Source of the DNA: Streptomyces tendae
Lineage (GTDB): Bacteria; Actinomycetota; Actinomycetes; Streptomycetales; Streptomycetaceae
NCBI RefSeq assembly: GCF_008632955.1
Contig: NZ_CP043959.1
Location: 4,712,001-4,776,000 of the forward strand
DNA length: 64,000 nt
Direction: 5' to 3'
Positions 16,599 through 24,288 of the stretch are shown piece after piece (positions within the stretch are counted from its first letter, which is position 1; every line of letters begins with the position of its first letter). The notes beneath the pieces are model-generated. The model was given only the letters and a program-made list of their open reading frames with translations. It did no database searches and had not been told where the DNA came from. Position numbers and translations under genes: made by a program.

Positions 16599-17180
16599 AT
16601 GAACGGGCTGAGAGCCGTACGGAGCCTCACGACGCTGCCCGTGGTGACGCTGGGCGGTGACGCGGTGGCGCTGGTGCGGGACACGGTGTTCGACACGTCC
16701 GCCCGGCGGATCGCGAGTTTCACCCTCAGCGGGCCGGCCTTGCTGTCCGGGCCGCTGTCCCGCGACCTGCCGTGGCCGGCGGTGCACTGCCTGGGCCGCC
16801 GGGCCGTCATGATCCGGGACGCCGGGGCGCTGTTCGCCCTGTCCTCCGAGGCACGGCGGGACGCGGCCCGCGGCCGGGTGCTCGGCGCGCAGGTGGTGAC
16901 CGACGACGGCGACCCGCTGGGCACGGTGCTCGACGTCCTGGTGGAGGGCGGCACGAGCGGCCGGATCGCGGCGTTCCGGCTGGCCGCGCACCGGCACCTG
17001 GTGCACGCTTCCCGCCACCACCGGCACCAGGTGTACCTGCCTGGGGGCGAGGCGTTGCGGATCACGGGGCGCACCCTGGTCGTCCCCGCGCGGGTGACGG
17101 CGTACGTGACCGACGACCTGCCCGGCTTCGTGGCGCGGGTCGACGCCCTCCACGGCCGTGCGGGCGGCGGTGTCCCGTGA
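16599..17180 (+). CDS. PRC-barrel domain protein, first of a coupled pair
   Basis: This 193-residue protein has two PRC-barrel-like modules: about 10-80 (LTTLPVVTLGGDAVALVRDTVF) and about 90-175 (GRVLGAQVVTDDGDPLGTVLDVLV). PRC barrels occur in photosynthetic reaction centre subunit H and RimM and act as RNA or protein docking folds. The His-rich stretch HRHLVHASRHHRHQ is notable. The gene overlaps the next by four bases (GTGA), so the two should be made in stoichiometric amounts. Function is unknown. Confidence 0.75.
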   Translation: MNGLRAVRSLTTLPVVTLGGDAVALVRDTVFDTSARRIASFTLSGPALLSGPLSRDLPWPAVHCLGRRAVMIRDAGALFALSSEARRDAARGRVLGAQVVTDDGDPLGTVLDVLVEGGTSGRIAAFRLAAHRHLVHASRHHRHQVYLPGGEALRITGRTLVVPARVTAYVTDDLPGFVARVDALHGRAGGGVP

Positions 17181-17614
17181 CGGCGCTGTTCTCCGAGGTG
17201 TGCGGGCTGCCCGTGGTCGGGGCCGACGGGGCCCGGCTCGGTGCGGTGCGGTCCCTGACGGTCGACGCGGCGTCCGGCAGGGTCACCCATGCGCGGATCG
17301 GGCGCGGACGGTGGCGCCGGGACACCGTGGTGGCCTGGGACGACCTGCGCGCGGCCGGTCCGGGGCTGCTGGCGGTCCGCCCGGCCGCCGGGCCGGCCCA
17401 CCGGGTGCCGGCCCGGCGCGAGCTGCTGGGCAGCGAGGTGCTCACGGAGTGCGGCGAGGAGCACGGCACGGTGCTGGACGCGGCGTTCGACCCGTCCACC
17501 GGCCGTCTGGACGCGGTGCTGACCAGTCTGGGCGAGGTGGGCGCGGACCGGCTGCTGGGTCTCGGCGACCATGCCCTGGTGGTGCGGGACGCCCGGGGGC
17601 ACCACCCGGTCTGA
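17177..17614 (+). CDS. PRC-barrel domain protein, second of a coupled pair
   Basis: This 145-residue protein has two short PRC-barrel-type repeats. The first contains CGLPVVGADGARLGAVRSLT, with TVVAWDDL closing the motif. The second contains LLGSEVLTECGEEHGTVLDA, closing with LLGLGDHALVV. The GTG start lies in the stop of the preceding gene (GTGA overlap at 17177-17180). It probably forms a complex with that protein; this is inference from coupling and shared fold. Confidence 0.72.
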   Translation: MTALFSEVCGLPVVGADGARLGAVRSLTVDAASGRVTHARIGRGRWRRDTVVAWDDLRAAGPGLLAVRPAAGPAHRVPARRELLGSEVLTECGEEHGTVLDAAFDPSTGRLDAVLTSLGEVGADRLLGLGDHALVVRDARGHHPV

Positions 17615-17681
17615 GGTCACGGACCCGCGCGGACGGACCTCCCGGCGGGCGGCGTGGGCGGGCCCTGCTTAGCGTGCACAC

Positions 17682-18941
17682 GTGAGCGCACACTCCCCTT
17701 CTCCCCCGCGGTCCCCTCTGCACGGCTGGGTTCCGGCCCTGGCCACGGTGGTCGGCTCACTGGCCGCGATGGGCGCGGTGGCGGCGCTGGGGCTCTGGGC
17801 GGCCGGCGCCGCCGACCTCCCGGAGGGTTCCTTCGCGCCGGTGCTCGCGGCCGTCCTGGTGCTGGCCGTCGGGGGCACGGTACGGCTGTCCGGGGACGCC
17901 GGCGGTCTGGCCGGCACGGAGGGCGGGCTGACGGTGATCCCGCTGTCCGTCACCCTCGTCGGGGCGCTGCTGACCGGCTGGTGCTTCCTGCGACCGCTGC
18001 GCCGCCGGACGGTCGTGGGCGCGCCCGGCCTCGCGGGGTGGGCCGCGCGGGTCGCGGTGCTGTGGCTGCTCGCCGTCCTCGGACTGGCCCTGGGCGCGCG
18101 GCACACCTTCGAGATCTCCCTCGGGGACGACCTGCTCGGCGACCTGGGCGAGCTGTTCGGGATCACCCCGGTGGTCGGCTTCGCCGCGGACGTGCTGCCG
18201 ACCGTCCTGATCGGTCTGGTGTGGCTGGCGGGTGTGCTGGTGGTGGCGCTACTGGTGTCCCGTGGCGCGCCGCTGCCGGCCGGGTTGATGCGGTTCCAGG
18301 CCTCGGCGCGCCCCGCGGCCCGGGCGGCGGTGCTGCTGCTGCTCGCCTCCGTGGGCGTCGCGCTCGTCGTGGCGCTGGTCGTGGCGGGCACCCGGGGGCA
18401 TCCGGCCGAGACGTTCGCCGTCGTGCTGCTGGGGCTGCCCAACGTGGCCTGGCCGGCGCTGACCGTCGGGCTGGGTGCGACCTGGGAGGGCAGGGTGGAG
18501 GGGCCGTTCGGGCTGCCCATGCCACGGGTGCTGGACGAGGTGCTGCGCACCCCGGACATCTCCGAGCTGAACCTGGGCACGCTCGTCGAGCACGACGGGG
18601 GACGGTGGTGGTGGCTGCTGGTGGCCGCGGCGGTCCTGGTGGTCGCCGCGGCCTGCGTGATGGTCACCGACTCACCGCCCGGGGTCCCGGCCTGGCAGCA
18701 CGCCGTGCGGCTGGCGGTGGCGCTGGCACTGGCGGTGCTGGCGATCGGCCCGACGGCGCGGATCTCGGCGCGGATCGGCCTGTCGGTGCTCGGCATCGGT
18801 GACCTGGGCGAGGGACTGTCCGGGCAGGTGCTGCTGGAGCCTCATCTGTGGGGTGCGCTGGGCCTGGCGCTGCTGTGGGGTCTGACGGCCGGATGCGCGG
18901 CGGCCTGGGCGGTACGGGGGCTGCGGCGGCGGAGGCGTTGA
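17682..18941 (+). CDS. polytopic membrane protein (streptophobe-like)
   Basis: This 419-residue integral membrane protein has about nine to ten hydrophobic segments (first at about 18-42, last at about 390-410) and an Arg-rich cytoplasmic tail GLRRRRR. The motif GLPNVAWPALTVGLGATWEG and the overall pattern fit the Streptomyces streptophobe group of unknown function. A TAGCGT box at 17670-17675 ends six bases before the GTG, so the message could be leaderless. No catalytic motif is visible. Confidence 0.75.
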   Translation: MSAHSPSPPRSPLHGWVPALATVVGSLAAMGAVAALGLWAAGAADLPEGSFAPVLAAVLVLAVGGTVRLSGDAGGLAGTEGGLTVIPLSVTLVGALLTGWCFLRPLRRRTVVGAPGLAGWAARVAVLWLLAVLGLALGARHTFEISLGDDLLGDLGELFGITPVVGFAADVLPTVLIGLVWLAGVLVVALLVSRGAPLPAGLMRFQASARPAARAAVLLLLASVGVALVVALVVAGTRGHPAETFAVVLLGLPNVAWPALTVGLGATWEGRVEGPFGLPMPRVLDEVLRTPDISELNLGTLVEHDGGRWWWLLVAAAVLVVAAACVMVTDSPPGVPAWQHAVRLAVALALAVLAIGPTARISARIGLSVLGIGDLGEGLSGQVLLEPHLWGALGLALLWGLTAGCAAAWAVRGLRRRRR

Positions 18942-18955
18942 GGGGCGGTGCGGTG

Positions 18956-19366
18956 TCAGGCGACCGGGACGCCGAGGACGCGGGCGGCGCGCTGCATACG
19001 CAGGGCGTCCACGGACTCGGCCAGCAGTTCGTACTCGGTGGTGTCGTCGCCGGTGGCGATCCGCACCATCCGGCCGGCGGCGAGCGCCTCGGCCGCCTCC
19101 TCCTGCCGGGTGACGTCACCGCACCAGGTGCGCAGCACGGTGGGCACGTCGGGCACGCTGTCGGGGACGGGGACGAGCGCGCCCTGGGGTAAGTGCTCGG
19201 CGTCGGGCTGCGGGTCGAGGCGCTCGGCGATCCACAGGGCGCGGTCGCGCAGCCACCAGGTGGCGAGGGCGAGCGTCGGCGCCCGGTAGGTGCCCAGGGG
19301 CACGCCGATACGCCGTCCGTCACAGACTCCGTACGCCGTGACGTGGCACAGGAATTCGTCGTGCAC
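18956..19366 (-). CDS. conserved hypothetical protein
   Basis: This 136-residue soluble protein is rich in Trp and acidic residues in the centre (LALATWWLRDRALWIAERL). It includes VPDSVPDVPTVLRTWCGDVT and ends in a helical DTTEYELLAESVDALRMQRA segment. I do not recognise a domain. The GTG start is preceded at three bases by GAGGGA. Its 3' end lies 14 bases from the convergent membrane-protein stop, and its promoter must lie in the AT-richer 19367-19702 region. Confidence 0.65.
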   Translation of the reverse strand: MHDEFLCHVTAYGVCDGRRIGVPLGTYRAPTLALATWWLRDRALWIAERLDPQPDAEHLPQGALVPVPDSVPDVPTVLRTWCGDVTRQEEAAEALAAGRMVRIATGDDTTEYELLAESVDALRMQRAARVLGVPVA

Positions 19367-19702
19367 GTTCCCTCCCCCGCTGCGTGCTCGCCTGCCGGTT
19401 CCGGGCCGGCTGCCCGCTCCGTGGCTCGCGTGCTGTGCGTGAGGGCGCCGTCGCGCGGTGTGAAGCGCTCTCGCTGTCGAGTATGTTCACCACTGAAACA
19501 CTGTCACCACATGTTTCCGGCCAGTCTCCTGGCATATGCACGGCCGTTCGTGGCCGAAATGACGCGGTGTGCGCGACCCGCGGCATGACCTGCCAGGTAA
19601 TCGACGTGCCGACGGCCGCGCGGGCAAGGTGTGCGTACCGGGCCGGCAGGACCGTGACCCGGTGTCCGGCCGACAGTCACGCCACCTCTGGGGGATTCCG
19701 CC
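19367..19702. other. 336-bp intergenic region between divergent genes
   Basis: This region is less GC-rich than its surroundings, notably 19475-19570, and contains no credible gene. It should carry promoters for both flanking genes. An inverted repeat GAAACA-N11-TGTTTC (19495-19500 and 19512-19517) is the only distinct symmetric element I see. Confidence 0.5.
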
Positions 19703-20086
19703 ATGACCGCAGCCCACCGCCACGACGCCGCCGTCGCCCGCTACTTCGAGGCGTGGAACGCCGACGACGCGCAGGCGCGCGCCAAGGCGGTCGCCGACGT
19801 CTGGACGGCGGACGGCCGCTACACCGACCCGCTGTGCGACGCGGCCGGCCACGAAGCGATCACCGCCGTGATCGCGGCGGCCCGCGAGCAGTTCCCGGGC
19901 TTCTCGTTCCGGCCGGCGGGGCCGGTCGACGGGCACCACGACACGGCCCGCTTCTCCTGGGAGCTGGTGAACGACGTGGACGGGTCGGCCCCGGTCGCGG
20001 GGTCGGACGTGATCACCCTCGACGCCGAGGGCCGGATCCGGGCCGTGTACGGCTTCCTGGACCGGCTGCCCGGGACCGGCGCGTGA
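19703..20086 (+). CDS. SnoaL-like / NTF2-fold protein
   Basis: This 127-residue NTF2-like protein has the first long helix (DAAVARYFEAWNADDAQARAKAV), the characteristic VWTADGRYTDPLCDAAGHEAI block and a curved sheet ending DAEGRIRAVYGFLDR. It may be an isomerase/cyclase-type enzyme or a ligand-binding protein; nothing specific can be inferred from the neighbours. GGGGG precedes the ATG. Confidence 0.82.
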   Translation: MTAAHRHDAAVARYFEAWNADDAQARAKAVADVWTADGRYTDPLCDAAGHEAITAVIAAAREQFPGFSFRPAGPVDGHHDTARFSWELVNDVDGSAPVAGSDVITLDAEGRIRAVYGFLDRLPGTGA

Positions 20087-20097
20087 CGCCTTCGCAC

Positions 20098-20132
20098 ACC
20101 GGCCGCCGCCCGCTCGCGGGACGGCGGCCGGT
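20098..20132. terminator. bidirectional hairpin terminator
   Basis: A perfect 11-bp inverted repeat (ACCGGCCGCCG at 20098-20108, complement at 20122-20132) separates the convergent NTF2-like and aldo/keto reductase genes. Confidence 0.78.
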
Positions 20133-20138
20133 CCACGC

Positions 20139-21131
20139 CTACTGCTTGACGATCGCGTCGATGCGGGACAGCTCCTCGTCGGAGAAGTCGAGGTTGCGCG
20201 TGGCGGCGACGCTGTCCTCCAGCTGCCGCGGGCTGCTCGCGCCGACCAGCGCGGAGGTGAGACGGCCGCCGCGCAGCACCCAGGACAGGGCCATCTGCGC
20301 CAGGCTCTGGCCGCGGGCGGAGGCGATGTCGGCGAGCGCGCGCAGCCGGCCCACCAGCTCCTCGGTGAGGGCGTCGGTGTTCAGGAAGGGGCTGTCGCTC
20401 GCGGCCCGGGAGTCCTCGGGGATGCCGTCCAGGTAGCGGGAGGTCAGCACTCCCTGCTCCAGCGGGGAGTAGGCGATCGACCCGACCTGGAGCTCGTCCA
20501 GGGCGTCCATCAGGCCCTCGTCCTCCGGGCGGCGGTCGAGCATCGAGTAGCGCGGCTGGTTGATCAGCAGCGGGGTGCCCAGCTCGCCGAGGATGCGGGC
20601 GGCCTCGCGGGTCTGCTCGGCGTTGTAGTTCGACACGCCGACGTACAGCGCCTTGCCCTGCTGGACCGCCGAGTGCAGGGCACCCATCGTCTCCTCGAGC
20701 GGGGTGTCCGGGTCGAAGCGGTGCGAGTAGAAGATGTCGACGTGGTCCAGGCCCATCCGGCTGAGGCTCTGGTCCAGCGAGGACAGCAGGGACTTGCGCG
20801 AACCCCACTCGCCGTACGGTCCCGGCCACATCAGGTAGCCGGCCTTGGTGGAGATCACCAGCTCGTCCCGGTACGGCGCGAAGTCGGCCTTGAGCGCCTC
20901 GCCGAGGGCGGACTCGGCGGCACCGGGCGGCGGGCCGTAATTGTTGGCGAGGTCGAAGTGGGTGATGCCGAGGTCGAACGCGCGGCGCAGGATGGCCCGC
21001 TGGGTCTCGGCCGGGCGGTCGGGACCGAAGTTGTGCCACAGTCCGAGCGAGAGCGCGGGGAGCTGCAGGCCGCTGCGTCCGGTGCGCCGGTAGGGCATGT
21101 CCGCGTAACGGTCGGGGTGTGCGGTGTACAA
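20139..21131 (-). CDS. aldo/keto reductase, YghZ-like
   Basis: This 330-residue reductase resembles L-glyceraldehyde-3-phosphate reductase (YghZ) from its first residues (RYADMPYRRTGRSGLQLPAL, SLGLWHNFG). Catalytic residues are Asp/Tyr in HFDLANNYGPP, Lys in ISTKAGY and His in FYSHRFD. The family detoxifies methylglyoxal and glyceraldehydes. The TTG start at 21131 is favoured because GGAG lies upstream and the N-terminus matches the family; ATG at 21098 would remove 11 residues. It is divergent from a LysR-type regulator with a palindrome between them, so it is probably that regulator's target. Confidence 0.88.
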   Translation of the reverse strand: MYTAHPDRYADMPYRRTGRSGLQLPALSLGLWHNFGPDRPAETQRAILRRAFDLGITHFDLANNYGPPPGAAESALGEALKADFAPYRDELVISTKAGYLMWPGPYGEWGSRKSLLSSLDQSLSRMGLDHVDIFYSHRFDPDTPLEETMGALHSAVQQGKALYVGVSNYNAEQTREAARILGELGTPLLINQPRYSMLDRRPEDEGLMDALDELQVGSIAYSPLEQGVLTSRYLDGIPEDSRAASDSPFLNTDALTEELVGRLRALADIASARGQSLAQMALSWVLRGGRLTSALVGASSPRQLEDSVAATRNLDFSDEELSRIDAIVKQ

Positions 21132-21161
21132 CGCGACTCCAGAGGGGTTGGCACACGTCTC

Positions 21162-21180
21162 GGCGGTTCGTCGAACCGCC
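21162..21180. promoter_or_regulatory. perfect palindrome between LysR and aldo/keto reductase genes
   Basis: GGCGGTTCGTCGAACCGCC has 9-bp perfect arms around one central base. It lies 31 bases from the reductase start and 77 bases from the LysR start, the normal place for a shared operator. Confidence 0.6.
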
Positions 21181-21257
21181 CGTCCACTCTGTCGTGACCT
21201 GCGGGCAGTGGTCCAACAGAAGAATCCGATGGAATTCAGCGGTTACGCTTCTCAATC

Positions 21258-22142
21258 ATGGAACTGCGCCATCTCCAGCACTTCGTGGCCGTCGCCGAGG
21301 ACCAGCACTTCACCCGGGCGGCGGAACGGCTCCTGGTCTCCCAGTCGGGCCTGTCGGCGTCCATCCGGGCGCTGGAGCGTGAGCTGCAGACGCCCCTGTT
21401 CGTACGGACCACCCGCAGGGTGACGCTCACCGAGGCCGGGCGGGCGCTGCTCGCGGAGGCCGAACGCATCCTGGCACAGGTGCGGGCCGCGCACGAGGCG
21501 GTGGCCGCCGTGCAGGGCGTGCTGCGCGGAACCCTCGCGGTGGGGACGGAGCAGTGCATCGCCGGGGTGAACGTGGCGGAGCTGCTCGCCGCGTTCCGCC
21601 GGCGTCATCCGGACGTGGAGATACGGCTGCGGCAGTGGGGCTCGGCGGCGCTGGCCGAGGAGGTCGCGGCCGGACGGCTGGACCTCGCCTTCGCCTACCG
21701 CACCGACACGGACCCCGACCAGCTGCGCGCGGTACCGCTGACCGGGGAACCGATGACGGTGCTGTGCCATCCCGACCACCGGCTCGCCCGGGCCGGGACG
21801 CCCGTCACCCCGCAGGAGCTGGCCGACGAGGTGTTCGTCGACTTCCACCCCGACTGGGGGCCGCGCCGCGCCACCGACGCCGCCTTCGCCGCCGCGGGCG
21901 TGCGTCGCACGGTGGCGCTGGAGGTGAACGACGTGCACAGCCTGCTCGACCTGGTCGACGAGAACCTGGGTGTGGCGGTCGTGCCGCGGCACTTCCGGCA
22001 CAAGCGGCCCTCGCTCACCGCGCTGCCCCTCAAGGACACCGGCGAGGCGGCGTACGAGACGGTGGCGCTGGTCCCCGCGCCGCGTGCCACCAGTCCGGCG
22101 GCGCGGGCGCTGATGACACTGCTGGACACCGGGGGCGCGTGA
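21258..22142 (+). CDS. LysR family transcriptional regulator
   Basis: This 294-residue regulator has an N-terminal winged HTH (about 1-60: LRHLQHFVAVAEDQHFTRAA, SQSGLSASIRALE) and a type 2 periplasmic-binding-like effector domain (about 90-290) starting TLAVGTEQCIAGVNVAEL. The effector is unknown. It is transcribed divergently from the aldo/keto reductase gene. The ATG has no clear ribosome-binding site; a TACGCT box eight bases upstream makes a near-leaderless start possible. Confidence 0.92.
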   Translation: MELRHLQHFVAVAEDQHFTRAAERLLVSQSGLSASIRALERELQTPLFVRTTRRVTLTEAGRALLAEAERILAQVRAAHEAVAAVQGVLRGTLAVGTEQCIAGVNVAELLAAFRRRHPDVEIRLRQWGSAALAEEVAAGRLDLAFAYRTDTDPDQLRAVPLTGEPMTVLCHPDHRLARAGTPVTPQELADEVFVDFHPDWGPRRATDAAFAAAGVRRTVALEVNDVHSLLDLVDENLGVAVVPRHFRHKRPSLTALPLKDTGEAAYETVALVPAPRATSPAARALMTLLDTGGA

Positions 22143-22169
22143 CGCGGGAAGGTGCGCGACGCTGGACCC

Positions 22170-22685
22170 ATGCATGCCAAGGACATCCTCATCGACGGCT
22201 TCGGCCGCATCCGGGAAGAGGTCCACGCCGCCGTGGAGGGCCTGGCCCCCGACGACCTCGCCGCCCGGCCCGGCCCCGGCGCCAACACCATCGCCTGGCT
22301 GGTGTGGCACCTCACCCGGATCCAGGACGACCACGTGGCGGACGCCTTCGGCCTGGACCAGGTGTGGCTCTCCGGCGGCTGGGAGAAGCGGTTCGGACTC
22401 GGCCTGCCGCGCGGCACGACCGGCTTCGGCCACTCCCCGGCGCAGGTCGCCAAGGTCCGGGTCGACTCCGGCGACCTGCTGACCGGCTATCACGACGCCG
22501 TCCACGAGCAGACCCTGGGCGCCCTGCGGACGCTCACCGCGAAGGACCTGGAGCGGGTCGTCGACGAGAACTGGGACCCGCCCGTGACCCTGGGCGTGCG
22601 CCTGGTCAGCGTCCTGTCCGACGACCTCCAGCACGTCGGACAGGCCGCCTACGTCCGGGGGCTGCTTCAGGACGCGGCGTCGTAA
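22170..22685 (+). CDS. DinB-fold / DUF664-type thiol-dependent transferase
   Basis: This 171-residue four-helix DinB-like protein has the metal-binding histidine region NTIAWLVWHLTRIQDDHVAD. A His after helix 3 lies in LLTGYHDAVHEQT, and the last ligand is in VLSDDLQHVGQAAYVRG. Actinobacterial members are candidate mycothiol- or bacillithiol-dependent S-transferases. ATG at 22170 is chosen over GTG upstream because the protein begins MHAKDILIDGFGRI, as family members do. The 3' end overlaps the convergent adenosine deaminase gene by 19 bases. Confidence 0.85.
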   Translation: MHAKDILIDGFGRIREEVHAAVEGLAPDDLAARPGPGANTIAWLVWHLTRIQDDHVADAFGLDQVWLSGGWEKRFGLGLPRGTTGFGHSPAQVAKVRVDSGDLLTGYHDAVHEQTLGALRTLTAKDLERVVDENWDPPVTLGVRLVSVLSDDLQHVGQAAYVRGLLQDAAS

Positions 22686-23746
22686 CCCGGCAGGACCACG
22701 TCCCGGATCAGCGCGGCGCGCTCGTCGAACGGCAGGAACGCGCTCTTCACAGCGTTCACCGTGACCATGCGCAGGTCCTCGGCGGTCCAGCCGGCCTGCT
22801 CGACCAGCAGGGACATCTCTCGGGTCATGGTGGTGCCGGAGACGAGCCGGTTGTCGGTGTTGACGGTGACCCGGAAGCCGAGGTCCTTCAGCGGGGTGAT
22901 CGGGTGCTCGGCGATCGAGGTCGCGGCGCCGGTCTGGAGGTTGGACGTGGGGCACATCTCCAGGGCGATCCGGCGGTCGCGGATCCAGGCGGCGAGCCGT
23001 CCGAGCTTGCCGCCCGCGAGGTCGGGGATGTCCTCGGTGATGCGTACGCCGTGCCCGATGCGCTGGGCGCCGCACACCTGGACGGCCTGGTGGATGCTGG
23101 GCAGCCCGTGGGCCTCGCCGGCGTGGATGGTGAACGGCACGCTCTCGCGGCGCAGGTGCTCGAAGGCGGCGAGGTGGTCGGCGGCCGGGAAGCCGTCCTC
23201 GGCGCCGGCGATGTCGAAGCCCACGACCCCGGCGTCACGGAAGGCGACGGCCAGGTCGGCGGCCTCGCGGACGCGGTCGAACATCCGCATGCCGCACAGC
23301 AGGGTGCCGACGCGGACGGGCGTCCCGGCGGCGGCGGCCTTGGCCATGCCGGCTGCCAGGCCCTCCTGGACGGTCTCCACGACCTCGGCCATGGTCAGCC
23401 CGCCGCGGGTGTTCAGCTCGGGGGCGTAGCGGACCTCGCCGTAGACGACACCGTCGGCGGCGAGGTCGAGGACGTACTCCTCGGCGGTGCGCAGCAGGCC
23501 CTCGCGGGTCTGCATCACGGCGAGGGTGTGCTCGAAGGTGGCGATGTAACGGACCAGGTCGCCGGAGTTGGCGGCCTCCACGTACCAGGCGGCGAGCTCG
23601 CCCGGGTCGGTGGTGGGCAGTGTGTGGCCGACGGCCTCGGCCAGCTCCACGACGGTGGCCGGGCGCAGGCCGCCGTCGAGGTGGTCGTGCAGGACCGCCT
23701 TGGGGAGGCGGCGGATCACGTCGGAGTCTATGCGCGTAGATGACAT
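22667..23746 (-). CDS. add: adenosine deaminase
   Basis: This 359-residue amidohydrolase converts adenosine or deoxyadenosine to inosine in purine salvage. The zinc ligands are the HDH of AVLHDHLDGGLRP, the His of FTIHAGEAHGLPS and the Asp of VNTDNRLVSGT. The catalytic Glu lies in HAGEAHG, and the SNLQTG substrate loop is present. Length and motifs are normal. Streptomyces usually carries several add paralogues, so substrate preference is not certain. A VOC gene lies 45 bases upstream on the same strand and may be cotranscribed. Confidence 0.93.
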   Translation of the reverse strand: MSSTRIDSDVIRRLPKAVLHDHLDGGLRPATVVELAEAVGHTLPTTDPGELAAWYVEAANSGDLVRYIATFEHTLAVMQTREGLLRTAEEYVLDLAADGVVYGEVRYAPELNTRGGLTMAEVVETVQEGLAAGMAKAAAAGTPVRVGTLLCGMRMFDRVREAADLAVAFRDAGVVGFDIAGAEDGFPAADHLAAFEHLRRESVPFTIHAGEAHGLPSIHQAVQVCGAQRIGHGVRITEDIPDLAGGKLGRLAAWIRDRRIALEMCPTSNLQTGAATSIAEHPITPLKDLGFRVTVNTDNRLVSGTTMTREMSLLVEQAGWTAEDLRMVTVNAVKSAFLPFDERAALIRDVVLPGYDAAS

Positions 23747-23791
23747 GGCTGGAGGTTCCTCGGCAGGTCGTTCGGCGATGGTGCGGCTGGA

Positions 23792-24187
23792 TCAGGAATC
23801 GGCGGGCTGGAGCAGGTCCCAGCGGTTGCCGTAGAGGTCCTGGAAGACGGCGACCGAGCCGTAGGGCTCGTGGCGGGGCTCCTCCAGGAAGGTCACCCCG
23901 GCGGCGGTCATCCGGGCGTGGTCGCGGGCGAAGTCGTCGGTGTGCAGGAAGAAGCCCACGCGCCCGCCGGTCTGGTCGCCCACCCGGGCCCGTTGCTCCT
24001 CCCCCGCGGCGCGGGCCAGCAGCAGCGCGGCGCCGGCGTGTCCGGCTCCGGGCTCGACGACGACCCAGCGGCCGCCGTCGGGCCGGGGCGCGTCCTCGGC
24101 GAGCCGGAAACCGAGGGCCTCGATGTAGAAGCGGATCGCCTCGTCGTAGTCGCGGACGACGAGGGTGACCAGGGCGATACGTCTCAT
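23792..24187 (-). CDS. VOC family protein
   Basis: This 131-residue single-module glyoxalase/bleomycin-resistance-fold protein begins RRIALVTLVVRDYDEAIRFY and carries the C-terminal VFQDLYGNRWDLLQP signature. Candidate metal-site residues are in HTDDFARDHARMT and EEPRHEPYGSV. The ATG at 24187 has GAGAGG five bases upstream; GTG at 24193 overlaps it. It probably forms a transcription unit with add downstream. A palindromic operator candidate sits about 30 bases upstream. Confidence 0.85.
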   Translation of the reverse strand: MRRIALVTLVVRDYDEAIRFYIEALGFRLAEDAPRPDGGRWVVVEPGAGHAGAALLLARAAGEEQRARVGDQTGGRVGFFLHTDDFARDHARMTAAGVTFLEEPRHEPYGSVAVFQDLYGNRWDLLQPADS

Positions 24188-24217
24188 CGTCACCTCTCAC
24201 AGGGGTTGACCGGAGAG

Positions 24218-24231
24218 GTTATACGTAAAAC
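24218..24231. promoter_or_regulatory. operator-like palindrome upstream of the VOC-add unit
   Basis: GTTATACGTAAAAC reads GTT-N-TACGTA-N-AAC symmetrically with a single mismatched pair. It is AT-rich against a GC-rich background and lies 31-44 bases before the VOC start. Confidence 0.5.
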
Positions 24232-24288
24232 TACGGGAAACGCCAGTCCCGGCCCGGTGGCCCGGCCCAGGGCGGGACGGCGCGGTCC

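Noticed and set aside
21252..23075. A minus-strand open frame of about 600 codons opposite the LysR and DinB genes
   Set aside because: It is antisense to two well-supported genes, low-complexity His/Arg/Gly, and has no start signal.
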